64,000 bases of DNA from Kitasatospora arboriphila. Its GTDB lineage: Bacteria; Actinomycetota; Actinomycetes; Mycobacteriales; Mycobacteriaceae. Positions 44,029 to 54,000 of the stretch are shown piece by piece. Each line of letters starts with the position of its first letter. Positions within the stretch are counted from its first letter, which is position 1. Location: contig NZ_JNYV01000004.1 of assembly GCF_000717275.1 (NCBI RefSeq), positions 310,001-374,000 on the forward strand, read 5' to 3'. The translations under genes and the position numbers were made by a program. A model generated the notes under the pieces. The model searched no databases and was not told where the DNA came from. It saw only the letters and a list, made by a program, of their open reading frames with translations.

Positions 44029-44837
44029 CGTCGGCTGCTCCGAATCATCACCCAGGCCCCGCCGATGATGGCGGCGACAACAACCCCTGTGGCCCACAAG
44101 ATCGAGGGCAACGCGAGCCGCAGGGTCACCTCACCGCCGTCGAATCCCCGCATCAATTCGGTGAATTGAGAGATCGGCTGATTGCGCGCGAATGGTCTGA
44201 TCCACTCGGGGAATCGTTCCTCCGGGACAAATCCGGTGGAGAGCATTCCGAGGATCAACTGCGGTAGGGCGAGGGCCTGGCTGGTGGCCTGCGGGTTTCG
44301 CGACAGGGCGCCGATCGTGTCGGCGCCGAAGGCCAGGATTATGCCGACAACAAGGGCGACGCCGAGGAAGCCTGCGAAATTGAGCAGACCAGACTCCGGT
44401 CTCCACCCGATCACCAGCCCCGAGATGATGGCCCAGCACAACGAGATGATGAGCAGTACGACGTTCGCGGCGAGCCTGGCCATGAGTGGTACCAGGATGT
44501 TCACCGGCATGCTCCGCAGCCGGTTGCTCAATCCCAGGCTGCCGTCGGTGGCGGCCCGCATGGCAGCGGAGGTGGCCACGAACCCCACGGACTGCAAGCA
44601 GATCACCGGCATCAGGAACTGGGCATAGTCCATCCCGGGGTACAGATCCATGATCGTCCGCAGCGGGACATAGAAGCAGACGGTCAGCAGCACCGGGGAG
44701 ACGATGCACAGAAGGAACTGTCCTTCGCGGGCCATCCCTCGGAGCGACCGGTTGGTGAGGGCCAGCCACTGCTGGCCGGCATGCACCGAACGATCGCTCC
44801 CGGAGGACACGACCCGATCCGGGGTCAGCGTCGTCAT
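44025..44837 (-). CDS. ABC-2 type permease, DrrB-like
   Basis: 270-residue membrane subunit of the exporter with about six hydrophobic segments; LPQLILGMLSTGFVPEERFP near the end is the typical DrrB-type loop before the last helix. It overlaps the ATPase gene by four bases upstream and the second permease by four bases downstream, so all three are translationally coupled. In mycobacteria DrrABC exports complex cell-wall lipids; by analogy this exports the NRPS product. Confidence 0.85.
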   Translation of the reverse strand: MTTLTPDRVVSSGSDRSVHAGQQWLALTNRSLRGMAREGQFLLCIVSPVLLTVCFYVPLRTIMDLYPGMDYAQFLMPVICLQSVGFVATSAAMRAATDGSLGLSNRLRSMPVNILVPLMARLAANVVLLIISLCWAIISGLVIGWRPESGLLNFAGFLGVALVVGIILAFGADTIGALSRNPQATSQALALPQLILGMLSTGFVPEERFPEWIRPFARNQPISQFTELMRGFDGGEVTLRLALPSILWATGVVVAAIIGGAWVMIRSSRR

Positions 44838-45946
44838 CGGCGGTCCCGGGCTGCCGTGGAACTGGTGGCGGCCGGAGACGTCGCCGTGGGGGAGCCGCCG
44901 GTCGGCGACTCGGTCAGCTTAAGGAACACGTCGTCCAGCGACGGACGACGCAGGCCGACGTCGGTGAGTTCGATGCGGGCGGCGTCTGTGCGGCGAACGA
45001 TCTCCACGAGCGTCTGCGTCGCGTTGATCGCGGGCATCGTCAACGAGGTTCGCGACATGTCGATGCGGATCTGGTCCGGTGGAACCATGTCGGCCAAGAG
45101 TTGCTTGAGCTTCTTGAGGTCGTCGGGATAGCTGGGGATCACCTCGCAGAACGTGCCGCCGACCTCTTCCTTCAGCGCAGACGCCGTGCCCTCGGCGATC
45201 ACACGCCCCTTGTCGATGACAACGATCCGGTCGCTGAGGAGGTCGGCCTCTTCCAGGTACTGAGTGGTGAGCAGCGTGGTGATGCCCTGATCGCGCAGCG
45301 ACGTCACGATGTTCCAGACATCCTGGCGGCTTCGCGGGTCCAGGCCAGTGGTCGGTTCGTCGAGGAAGACCACCTCCGGCCGGACCACCAGACCGCAAGC
45401 GATGTCGATGCGCCGCCGCATTCCGCCGGAGAACTTTCCCACTCGCCTCGACGCGGCCTCCACCAGATTGAACGCCTCGAGCAGTTCATCGGCGCGGCCG
45501 TTCGCCTCGCGTTTGCGCAAACCCATCAACCTGCCGAACAAGATGAGGTTCTCGCGTCCGGTGAGAGATTCGTCCAGGGCAGCGAACTGCCCGGTCAGCA
45601 TGATCGACTTGCGGACCGACGCGCGGTCCTTGACCACGTCGAAACCGGCGATCGAGGCGCTGCCGCCGTCGGGGGTCAGCAGGGTCGCCAGCATGTTGAC
45701 GGTTGTGGTCTTACCGGCGCCGTTCGGCCCCAGGAGCCCGAGCACCGTCCCCGTCGGCACCTGGAAACTGATGCCGTCGACGGCGGTGAAATCGCCGAAT
45801 GTCTTGACCAGGTCGTTTGCCACCACGCTGTGCTGAATCCGGCCGCCGCCGACCGGCTGCTGGTAGGTGGAGGGGGCGCCCGAGGAGGCTCGTACGCCGT
45901 CCTGGTCGTCGCTGTTCTGCGTAACTCGGCCCCGCCTCGCCTGCAT
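44834..45946 (-). CDS. ABC transporter ATP-binding protein, DrrA-like
   Basis: 370-residue ATPase. Walker A GPNGAGKTT (about residue 73), signature FSGGMRRRIDIA (about 165) and Walker B VVFLDEPTTGLDPR (about 188) followed by switch His-like TTQYLEEAD are all intact. It resembles daunorubicin-resistance (DrrA) ATPases, with a C-terminal regulatory extension of about 100 residues ending in an Ala/Thr/Ser-rich tail. First gene of the minus-strand unit; it diverges from the stub/MbtH/NRPS genes. Confidence 0.9.
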   Translation of the reverse strand: MQARRGRVTQNSDDQDGVRASSGAPSTYQQPVGGGRIQHSVVANDLVKTFGDFTAVDGISFQVPTGTVLGLLGPNGAGKTTTVNMLATLLTPDGGSASIAGFDVVKDRASVRKSIMLTGQFAALDESLTGRENLILFGRLMGLRKREANGRADELLEAFNLVEAASRRVGKFSGGMRRRIDIACGLVVRPEVVFLDEPTTGLDPRSRQDVWNIVTSLRDQGITTLLTTQYLEEADLLSDRIVVIDKGRVIAEGTASALKEEVGGTFCEVIPSYPDDLKKLKQLLADMVPPDQIRIDMSRTSLTMPAINATQTLVEIVRRTDAARIELTDVGLRRPSLDDVFLKLTESPTGGSPTATSPAATSSTAARDRR

Positions 45947-46203
45947 GTCCGTCCCGTCATCGTCATGGTCGCCATGGCGACGCGATCACACCTGATGATT
46001 CGTTACGAACCTATCGCACCCAACGGGCCGTAACGCTACGGCTCGACGCAGCGATATCGTTCGTGTGAATGGAATGTTGGGCAATTGGTATTCAATGGCC
46101 TGACAATGGCTATGCTTTGGTGACCTGGACGGGGCTATTGCAGGGATCCGACGAATTGCACGAGAAGAACGCATTCGGCGCACGTTTTGAGAGGGAGGGC
46201 GTT
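45947..46203. promoter_or_regulatory. Divergent promoter region between the exporter and the NRPS genes
   Basis: 257-bp divergent gap. An inverted repeat CGTTACG (46001-46007) and CGTAACG (46029-46035), centres 28 bp apart, lies on the exporter side. AT-rich sequence (about 46065-46125) lies toward the NRPS side and may hold its promoter. An upstream open frame from 46069 continues into the stub gene, but the strong GAGGGAGGG before GTG 46204 favours the later start. Confidence 0.4.
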
Positions 46204-46563
46204 GTGGTACTGCAGCTCCGCCGTTATGGCAAGGGGTCGTCGGCCCGATCCGACGCACGCGGCTCTCGTAACCGAGAGGATCGCACACTCACTCAGCTGG
46301 TGATGGCTGCTGCCGATATCGGCCGTGATCGGCCGGCGGTGGTCGGTCAGGGTTACGCGGTGAACTTCGGCGAACTCAAGGGACGGGCACAGGGTGCCGC
46401 AATCGCGATGGCGAGCGAAGCGGTGGATGACTCTGCCCTCACCGTCGCGCTCATGACTTCCGTACCCGGGCTGGCGGTGTCGGGCCCGCGCGGCCTCGCC
46501 GATACGCTTGCCGGGATACGCATACAGGCAATGATGGTTCTCGCGGAAGCCGAACTGGTCTGA
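46204..46563 (+). CDS. Adenylation-domain-like stub protein A
   Basis: 119-residue protein of unknown function. After a basic Ser/Arg-rich head, TLTQLVMAAADIGRDRPAVV and FGELKGRAQG follow the pattern of the first 60-70 residues of an NRPS adenylation domain (the stretch before the A1/A2 core motifs). It lacks all ATP-binding motifs, so cannot activate amino acids. It resembles stub protein B (47156) and a segment inside the NRPS (57231-57590). The start is GTG 46204 with GAGGGAGGG upstream; ATG 46069 would add 45 residues. MbtH follows at 108 bp. Confidence 0.5.
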   Translation: MVLQLRRYGKGSSARSDARGSRNREDRTLTQLVMAAADIGRDRPAVVGQGYAVNFGELKGRAQGAAIAMASEAVDDSALTVALMTSVPGLAVSGPRGLADTLAGIRIQAMMVLAEAELV

Positions 46564-46671
46564 TCTGCTGTCCGCCGGCAGTCTGTGCACCCGATGCGGG
46601 GTACGGGCCGCCGGCGGTGGTGTGTGTCGACCGTGGTGCACGCGTAACCGAAACAGGAGAAGGGTCCGCTC

Positions 46672-46893
46672 ATGAGCAATCCATTCGACGACGAAGACGG
46701 CCGGTTCTTTGTGCTGGTCAACGACGAGAACCAGCATTCGCTGTGGCCGACATTCGCCGACATCCCGGCCGGCTGGAACAAGGTTTTCGGTGAGGCATCG
46801 CGCGCCGAGTGCCTCGACTACGTGAACGAGCACTGGACTGACCTGCGACCGAAGAGCCTGATCGAGGCCATGGAAGCCGATTCTCAGCAGTAG
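46672..46893 (+). CDS. mbtH: MbtH-family NRPS accessory protein
   Basis: 73-residue chaperone-like partner that binds A domains and makes them active. The diagnostic residues [10 protein letters not shown] (residues 17-26) and [10 protein letters not shown] (31-40) are intact, with [10 protein letters not shown] at the C-terminal helix. Encoded with the NRPS and a stub protein on either side, so it is probably required for one or more of the four A domains below. Confidence 0.95.
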   Translation: MSNPFDDEDGRFFVLVNDENQHSLWPTFADIPAGWNKVFGEASRAECLDYVNEHWTDLRPKSLIEAMEADSQQ

Positions 46894-47155
46894 GTGCACG
46901 ACTGCGGGCCCGCGGGCCGCACCACCGCAGAGGTCATGGTGTCTGACCGAAACGCGCGATGACAATGACACGAATTCGCATCGAATGTTTCATTTTCGAT
47001 GCGTGTTGCGCGCCCATTTGCGCTGGTCAGAGGCCGCACCGCCCAAGTGTGTCGTAGATCACACCTAGATCTTGTAACAGCTGGAATACTTCCCTTCCCT
47101 TACTGCCCGGGTACTGTGAATATTAGCTACGCCGACCCATTGAGGGTCGAGGCAG
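46894..47155 (+). promoter_or_regulatory. Intergenic region with a GlxR/CRP-type site
   Basis: 262 bp with no gene seen. It is locally AT-rich. TGTGTCGTAGATCACA (47048-47063) matches the GlxR/CRP consensus TGTGAnnTAnnTCACA at all but one defined position. It ends 92 bp before the stub B start, a plausible position for activation or repression by a cAMP-responsive regulator. Confidence 0.5.
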
Positions 47156-47605
47156 ATGCACAGGGTTGGTGAGCAGATGGCTATTTCAACGATTCGGCCG
47201 CAACAGCGGGCTATGGCGCCTTCATCTCAGAGGGTGGACCTGCCTGCCGCGGTGGGCGAGATCACTCGAGTGACCCCTGACCGGGTGGTCGTCCGGTACA
47301 GATCGCGTGCGCTGACGTACCGCGACCTCACCGGTGCGATCAATCTGATGATGCCGGTGACCCGGAACCAGTACATGGACGACCGATCCGCTGTCGTTGC
47401 CGCGATCTTCGCGGGCATCCCGGCCCTCGGTGCAGAAACCGACGGGTCGGTTGTCGCTGCGATCGTCGACGATGCACTTGCGCAGATCCGTGGCGACTTC
47501 GACGAACTGCACACCGCGACGGCACCGCCCCAGCAGCGTGTCACCGCCGGGCGAACGAGTGAGATCGACCTCCGGGTGATCGCCAGCAGGCTCGCAGCCG
47601 GGTAG
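47156..47605 (+). CDS. Adenylation-domain-like stub protein B
   Basis: 149-residue protein of unknown function. LPAAVGEITRVTPDRVVV and RALTYRDLTGAINLM read like the N-terminal edge of an NRPS A domain (compare the NRPS segment PDAVAV...ITYRDFNERF). After that, a segment with SAVVAAIFAG and SVVAAIVDDALAQI aligns with the NRPS segment IASVVLSG and TVLDTVIADAA, and TATAPPQQRV with TSTAPAADST. There are no A3-A8 motifs. The start is ATG 47156 (with GAGGGTCGAGG upstream) or ATG 47177. It lies directly before the NRPS. Confidence 0.55.
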   Translation: MHRVGEQMAISTIRPQQRAMAPSSQRVDLPAAVGEITRVTPDRVVVRYRSRALTYRDLTGAINLMMPVTRNQYMDDRSAVVAAIFAGIPALGAETDGSVVAAIVDDALAQIRGDFDELHTATAPPQQRVTAGRTSEIDLRVIASRLAAG

Positions 47606-48041
47606 TTCACCGATACGGGCCCCAGCCCGCCCTCAGGTATTCGACACCGGCCCCCTCGGACGCACACCGCGTACGAGGGGGCCGGACTCGTCGGCCCTGG
47701 TGACAGCCACCGATCGAACGTCAGCGATGCTGCGCACGGCCTGGTCTATACTTGATTGCGCTGCCGGAGACGCCCGACCCACTCGCCAGAACCGCGATGT
47801 CGAGCTGATCCGGGCCGCTGAAGCAACGGTGTAACGGCTATGACAATCTGGTCGATAGGTCACAGAAAGGCGTGCCATTCGAGTGGCAGATATCTGCGAC
47901 TCGCCTGCGTGGTTACTGTCTAAACGACCACTTGCGGGTTGAATGTGAACAACGAAGACACCGCCATTACATTCGCAGATACAAGAATTCATAGTCACTG
48001 AGGCCGAGGCGAGCAAGCGTTCGAGATTGGAGCGGCAAACT
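47606..48041 (+). promoter_or_regulatory. Leader region of the NRPS gene with a 12-bp hairpin
   Basis: 436 bp without a gene. A perfect 12-bp stem, CCGGCCCCCTCG (47647-47658) with CGAGGGGGCCGG (47674-47685), encloses a 15-base loop; it has no T-run but may end the stub B transcript. The rest is less GC-rich, with several AT stretches between 47820 and 48010 suitable for a promoter. GGAG (48029-48032) nine bases before TTG 48042 is the ribosome-binding site of the NRPS. Confidence 0.45.
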
Positions 48042-51000
48042 TTGAGTGCTGGCCGTTCAGACGTACCAGCAGATGCGCCCGGCGACCCTTTTGAGCTGTC
48101 GGCGGCGCAGCGTGGGATCTGGTTCGCCCAGCAAAGTCTGGGCGAGGTTGCGATCAACATCGCCCAGTACGTGGAGCTGGTCGGCCCGGTAGATCTCGGT
48201 ACCCTCACCCGGGCATCGCAGTTCGTCGGCCGCGAGATGGGATCGGGATACCTCGGTCTCGTCGAAACCGACGGCCTGCCCTTGCAGCGTGTGGACGGCA
48301 GCATCGATGACACCATCGAGTTCGTCGACCTGGTCGACTCCCCTGACGCCGAGACTGCGGCGCAGACGTGGATGCGCGATGAGTACCGCCGCCCGATTGA
48401 TCTTCTCCGGGATCGGCTGACCGTCAGCGCTCTGCTGCGCATCAGCACCGACCACTACTACTGGTACATCCGCACCCATCACATCGCGCTCGACGGTTTC
48501 GGCGCGATGGCGATGGTGACGCGCATCGCCGAGGTGTACACAGCACTTGCTTCGGGTGACGAGATCCCGCCCGCCAAGGGTGCGGCCCTGCCCGAGATCA
48601 TCGCCGATGAACGGCGTTACCGGGAATCCGACCGATTCATCAAGGACCGCGAATACTGGGCGGAGCGGACGGCGGATCTGCCTGCCGCGCTCTCGTTGTC
48701 GCAGCAGCGCGCGGTCCCGGGTGAGTTCTCGCGACTCGCCTCGTCCACGCTTCCCGACGACACCGCTGCGCTTCTCGACGAGGCAGCCCGCGATGCGTCG
48801 GGCAGTTCGGCTCCCGCGGTCATCGCGGCGTTTGCGGCGTACCTCGCGCGGATGACCGACAGCGAAGACGTGGTCCTGAGTCTGCCGGTCTCCGCTCGCA
48901 ACACCGCGAAACTCCGGCGGGCCGGGGGAATGGTGTCCAACATCGTTCCGATGCGGCTGACCGTCACCCCGTCGACCACCATCGCCGATCTGGTCCGCAC
49001 CGTCCAGACCGAGCTGACCGGTGCTCTCCGGCGGCAGTTGTACCGGCACGAAGACATGCGCCGCGACATCGGCCAGGGAACCGGGCAACGCGGCCTGTTC
49101 GGGCCATCGGTCAATCTCATGATGTTCCACCCGGTGTTGCAGCTCGGCGACGTCGTCGGTCATCTGCACGTCCTGACCACCGGGCCCGTCGAAGACCTGT
49201 CCATGAACCTCTATCCGGGGGTCCAAGGTTCGAATCTGCGTGTCGACTTCGAAGCCAACCCGCAGACGTACGCCGACGAGGACCTACAGCGGCACCACCG
49301 CAGGTTCACCGACTTCCTGGCCCAGATGCTGCGGGCCGCCCCTGAGACGTCCGTCGGTGCGCTCAATCTCGGATCACCGGCCGAGATCGCCGCCACGATG
49401 GTCCAGTGGAACTCCACCGAACATCCTGTGGCGTCGCACGACCTCATCGAGATGTGGAATCGGCAACTCGCTGCACGGCCTGACGCGATCGCGGTGGTCG
49501 ACCGCGACCGCCGCTTCACATTCGCCGAGTTCGACGCATGGACGAACAAGCTCGCCCGTCACCTGATCGGCGCCGGCTTGGGCCCGGAAGTCCGCGTGGG
49601 AGTTGCGCTCCGGCGTTCCGCCGAGATGTTGGCCGCGCTCTACGCCGTCCTCAAGGCCGGCGGCGCCTACGTGCCGATCGACCCCGACCATCCCAGTTCG
49701 CGCATCTCCGATGTCCTGCAGACTGCCGAGCCGCTCTGCGTCTTCATCGCGGACTCCGATCGTGCCGTCGTCGACCTCGGCGCGACTGCGACGCTGGATC
49801 TGCTTGACTTGGATCTTGATTCGCTGCCCGACGGTCAGGTCGACGACGCCGAGCGCATCGCGCCGCTGCGCCCTTCCTCGTTGGCCTACGTCCTGTTCAC
49901 CTCGGGGTCGACCGGCAAGCCCAAGGGTGTGGCCGTACCCCATCACAGCGTTGCCAACCAGTTGGATTGGCTCGCAGGGCATTACGAGATCGGGTCGAAC
50001 GACGTCATCTTGCAGAAGACGCCGACCACCTTCGATGTGTCGGTGTGGGAGCTGTTCGCCCCCACGGTCGGCGCCAGACTTGTCATCGCCGAGCCGGACG
50101 GCCACCTCGATCCCGAGTACCTGGCCGGTGTGATCGCGTCCGAGGGTGTCACGGCCACCTCGTTCGTTCCTTCGATGCTTCAGCTCTTCCTCGGTGAGAT
50201 CGGCCGGATCGAGCCTGGCTCACTGCGTTTGCTCTTGGTCGCAGGCGAAGCGTTCCCGGCCAAGCTCGCGACTCAGTCACACCAGGCCCTGCCCGGTGTG
50301 CAGATCGAGAACTTGTACGGCCCAACCGAATTCACTGTGCACGCCACGTATTCGGCAGTCGACGTCGAGTCGGTGCACACCGTGCCGATCGGACGCGCGG
50401 TGTGGAACTGCCGGGCATGGGTGCTCGACCGCAGGTTGCGGCCTTGTGTGATCGGTGCAGTCGGTGAGCTGTACCTGTCCGGCGCGCAGGTCGCCCGCGG
50501 GTACCTCGGTCGTCCGGACCTGACCGCCGAGCGTTTTGTTCCCTGCGTGTTCGGCCCGGACGGTTCGGTCATGTACCGGACCGGGGATCTCGTGCGCTGG
50601 TCGGCCGACGGGTCGCTGGAATACGTGGGCCGTAGCGACTTCCAGGTCAAGGTCCGTGGCCTCAGGATCGAGCTCGGCGAGATCGAATCCGCTGTGCTGG
50701 CTGACGATTCGGTTCGCGAGACCGTGGTCGTGGTGCACCACAGTACCCATGGTCAGCGTCTGGTTGCGTACGTGGTGGGCAGCGGTGTCGACACCGCGCA
50801 GTTGATGAACACCGTGCGGGCCCGGGTGCCCGAGTACATGGTTCCCGACGCGATCGTCGAACTCCCGCAGATGCCGCTCGGTGCCAGCGGAAAGATCGAC
50901 CGAAAAGCACTACCGGAACCAGATTTCAGTGCTCAGACCGTGACATTCCGTCCGCCGACCACCGACAAGGAACGCGCGATCACCGACCTGGTCGCCGACC

Positions 51001-54000
51001 TGCTCGGTCAGCCCCGTGTCGGACTCGACGACTCGTTCTTCGGTCTCGGCGGCGACAGCATCATGTCGATCCAGTTGGTGTCGCGTGCGCGGGCGATCGG
51101 TCTGCACTTCTCGTCACGAGAGGTGTTCGAGCACAAGACGATCGGTGAACTGGCCGAGGTCGCCCGGGAAGAGAGCTCGACCCTGGTCGCCGAGGAACTC
51201 GACGGCGGCGGGGTGGGCGAGGTCGCCCTGACTCCGATCATGAGCTGGATGGCGCAGGAACCGGCGGCCATCGGTCCGTACTCGCAGTCCGTTGTGGTCT
51301 CCGCTCCCGAGCCTTTCGACGTCGAAGTTCTCCGTCAGGCCCTTGCCGGCGTCCGGCGGCACCATGATGTGCTGCGGTCGCGACTGACATTCGGCGACAA
51401 CGGACTACGCCATGTGATCGCACCGGCGGAAGACTCGTCCGAGGTGCCCGTCGATGAGATCACCGTTGCCGCGTCGCGGGGTTCGTCGGCGTTCGACGAT
51501 GCGATGGAGGCGGCGGCAACCGCCGCGACCGATGCTCTCGATCCCGAATCCGGTCGCGTCATGTCCGTCACGGTTGTCGAGGCACCCTCTGGCGCGGACT
51601 CCGAGCGGCGACTGCTGATCGTTCTGCACCACCTCGCGGTCGACGGCGTATCGTGGCGCATCCTGCTACCCGATCTCGCGACGGCATGGGCTCAGATCTC
51701 CTCGGGGGAGCCGGTTCAGCTCGATCCGGTGGGCACATCAATGCGCCGGTGGGCTCATGGTCTGAAGGAGCTGGCGGGCGATCCGGCACTTCTCGACGAA
51801 CTCGATCACTGGCGGTCCGTGGCGTCGGCAATCGACAACCCCAGTCTGACGGTTCGGCCCGATCGAGATCTGGTCCGAACCCTCAAGCACCGGGAGCTCG
51901 TGCTCTCGCCCAAGTTGACCGACACGTTGCTGACCCGGGTGCCCCAGGCATTCCACGGTGGCGTGAACGACGGACTGCTGGCCGCATTCGCGTTGGCCGC
52001 GACCCACTGGCTGCGGGGACGCGGCGAGTCGGCGACCTCTCTCGTCGTCGCATTGGAGGGCCACGGCAGAGAAGAAGAGCTACTGCCCGGCGCCGACTTG
52101 TCGCGCACGGTCGGCTGGTTCACCACCCTGTACCCGGTGCTCCTGACCACCGACGGAATCGACGTCGACGACGCACTTGCGGGTGGGCAATCCGCGGGCA
52201 GCCTGGTCAAGGCGGTGAAGGAGCAGCTCGCCACCGTCCCGCGGCGCGGCGTCGGCTACGGTTTGCTCCGCTACCTCAATGACCAAGGCGCAGAAGTTCT
52301 CTCGGACGCTCCCGACCCTGCGATCACCTTCAACTATCTCGGACGCCTGGCAGGAACCGACGGATCTGGTCCTTGGGTCCCCGACGGCGAGAAGGCCATT
52401 CGCGGTACCCGTGGTGCGACCGTGCCGGTGCGCACGGCTCTCGACGTCAATGCCATGGTGACCGAATCGGCGTCTGGACCGCAGCTGTCGGCAACCATCG
52501 ACTACCCCGCTTCGGTTCTCGATGACGAGTCGGTGGACCGCCTCATCGAGTTGTGGCACCGCGCTCTGGAATCCATTGCTCTGCACTCGGTCTCGCCGGG
52601 GGCGGGTGGCCTGACGCCGTCGGACCTCGAGCTGGTGGACGTGCGGCAGGGTCAGATCGACGAGATAGAGCGGCGATTCGACGACATCGCCGACATCTGG
52701 CCGCTCACCCCGTTGCAGAACGGGCTGCTGTTCCACGCCGAATTGGCCGCAGGTGATGTGGATGTCTATGCGGCACAGATGGTCCTGGATCTGACCGGGG
52801 TGGATCCCGAACGCATGCGGCGCAGTGCCGAGTCGCTGATCGCGCGACACCCGAACCTGCGCAGTGCATTCATGACGGACTCCGAGGGTGCCGCGGTGGC
52901 AGTCATCCCGTCGGAAGCGCCGACGCCCTGGACAGACCATGATCTGACCGGGCTGGACCCGGCCGACCGTGAGGCCCGGCTGACCGAGCTCACCCACGCC
53001 GAGCGCATCATGCCTTTCGCGATGGACCGGCCACCGCTGATCCGCTTCACGCTCATCCGGCAGAGCGATTCGGTCCACCGGTTCGTGGTGACGCTGCATC
53101 ACATCCTGCTCGACGGCTGGTCGATGCCGATCTTCATGACCGATCTGTTGGCCATCTATCAGGCCGGCGGCAGTGCGCAGACCCTGATCTCGCCGCGCCC
53201 GTACCGTAATTACTTGGCGTGGCTGCAATCCCAGTCGCCTCAGGAGTCGCTGGCCGCGTGGTCGCGCGCTCTCGACGGTATCGACGAACCGACCCTGCTC
53301 TTCCCGGGCGCCGACACCCACGGCGCAGGCCAGGTGCCGCGTCAGGTGGATGTCGTGCTCGACGAGACGTTGTCGACGAGGTTGACCGAGTTCGTCCGTG
53401 AGTCCGGGGTGACCGTCAACAACGTCCTCCAGACCGCGTGGGCGCTGGTGCTCGCCCGCCTGACCGGCCGCGACGACATCGTCTTCGGGACCACGGTGTC
53501 GGGACGGCCTCCGCAGGTGGCCGGCATCGAATCGATGCTCGGCCTGTTCATCAACACCTTGCCCGTGCGGATCCAGCTCGACGCCGCCGCCGACCTCGGC
53601 AGGCTGATCAAACGTGTTGCACAGGAACAGGCTGAGTTGCTCGACCATCACACGGTCGGCCTCGCCGAGATCCTGGGCGAGACAGATGTCGATTCGTTGT
53701 TCGACACCATGATGGTTTACGAGTCCTACCCCCTCGACCGGACTGCGCTGACCGCGGCTGCGGACATCGATGGGATGCGGGTCGACCACGCAGATGTCCT
53801 CGACGCCACGCACTACCCGCTGACCCTGATCGCCATGTCCGATCCGGGCCTGCGACTGTCGGCGAAGTACCTCCCGGGCATCGTGGAGCGCGAGCAGGCC
53901 GAGGCGATCCTGGACATGATGGTCCGGGTGCTCGGACAGGTTGCTGCCGACACCGGTGCGCGTGTCGGCGATGTCGACATCCTCGATGCCGACCAGCGTG

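Noticed and set aside
46204..48041. Siderophore (mycobactin-type) locus because of MbtH and an EntF-like C domain
   Set aside because: No salicylate or DHB genes, no lysine/ornithine hydroxylase and no IdeR-type iron box were seen. MbtH accompanies many NRPS types.
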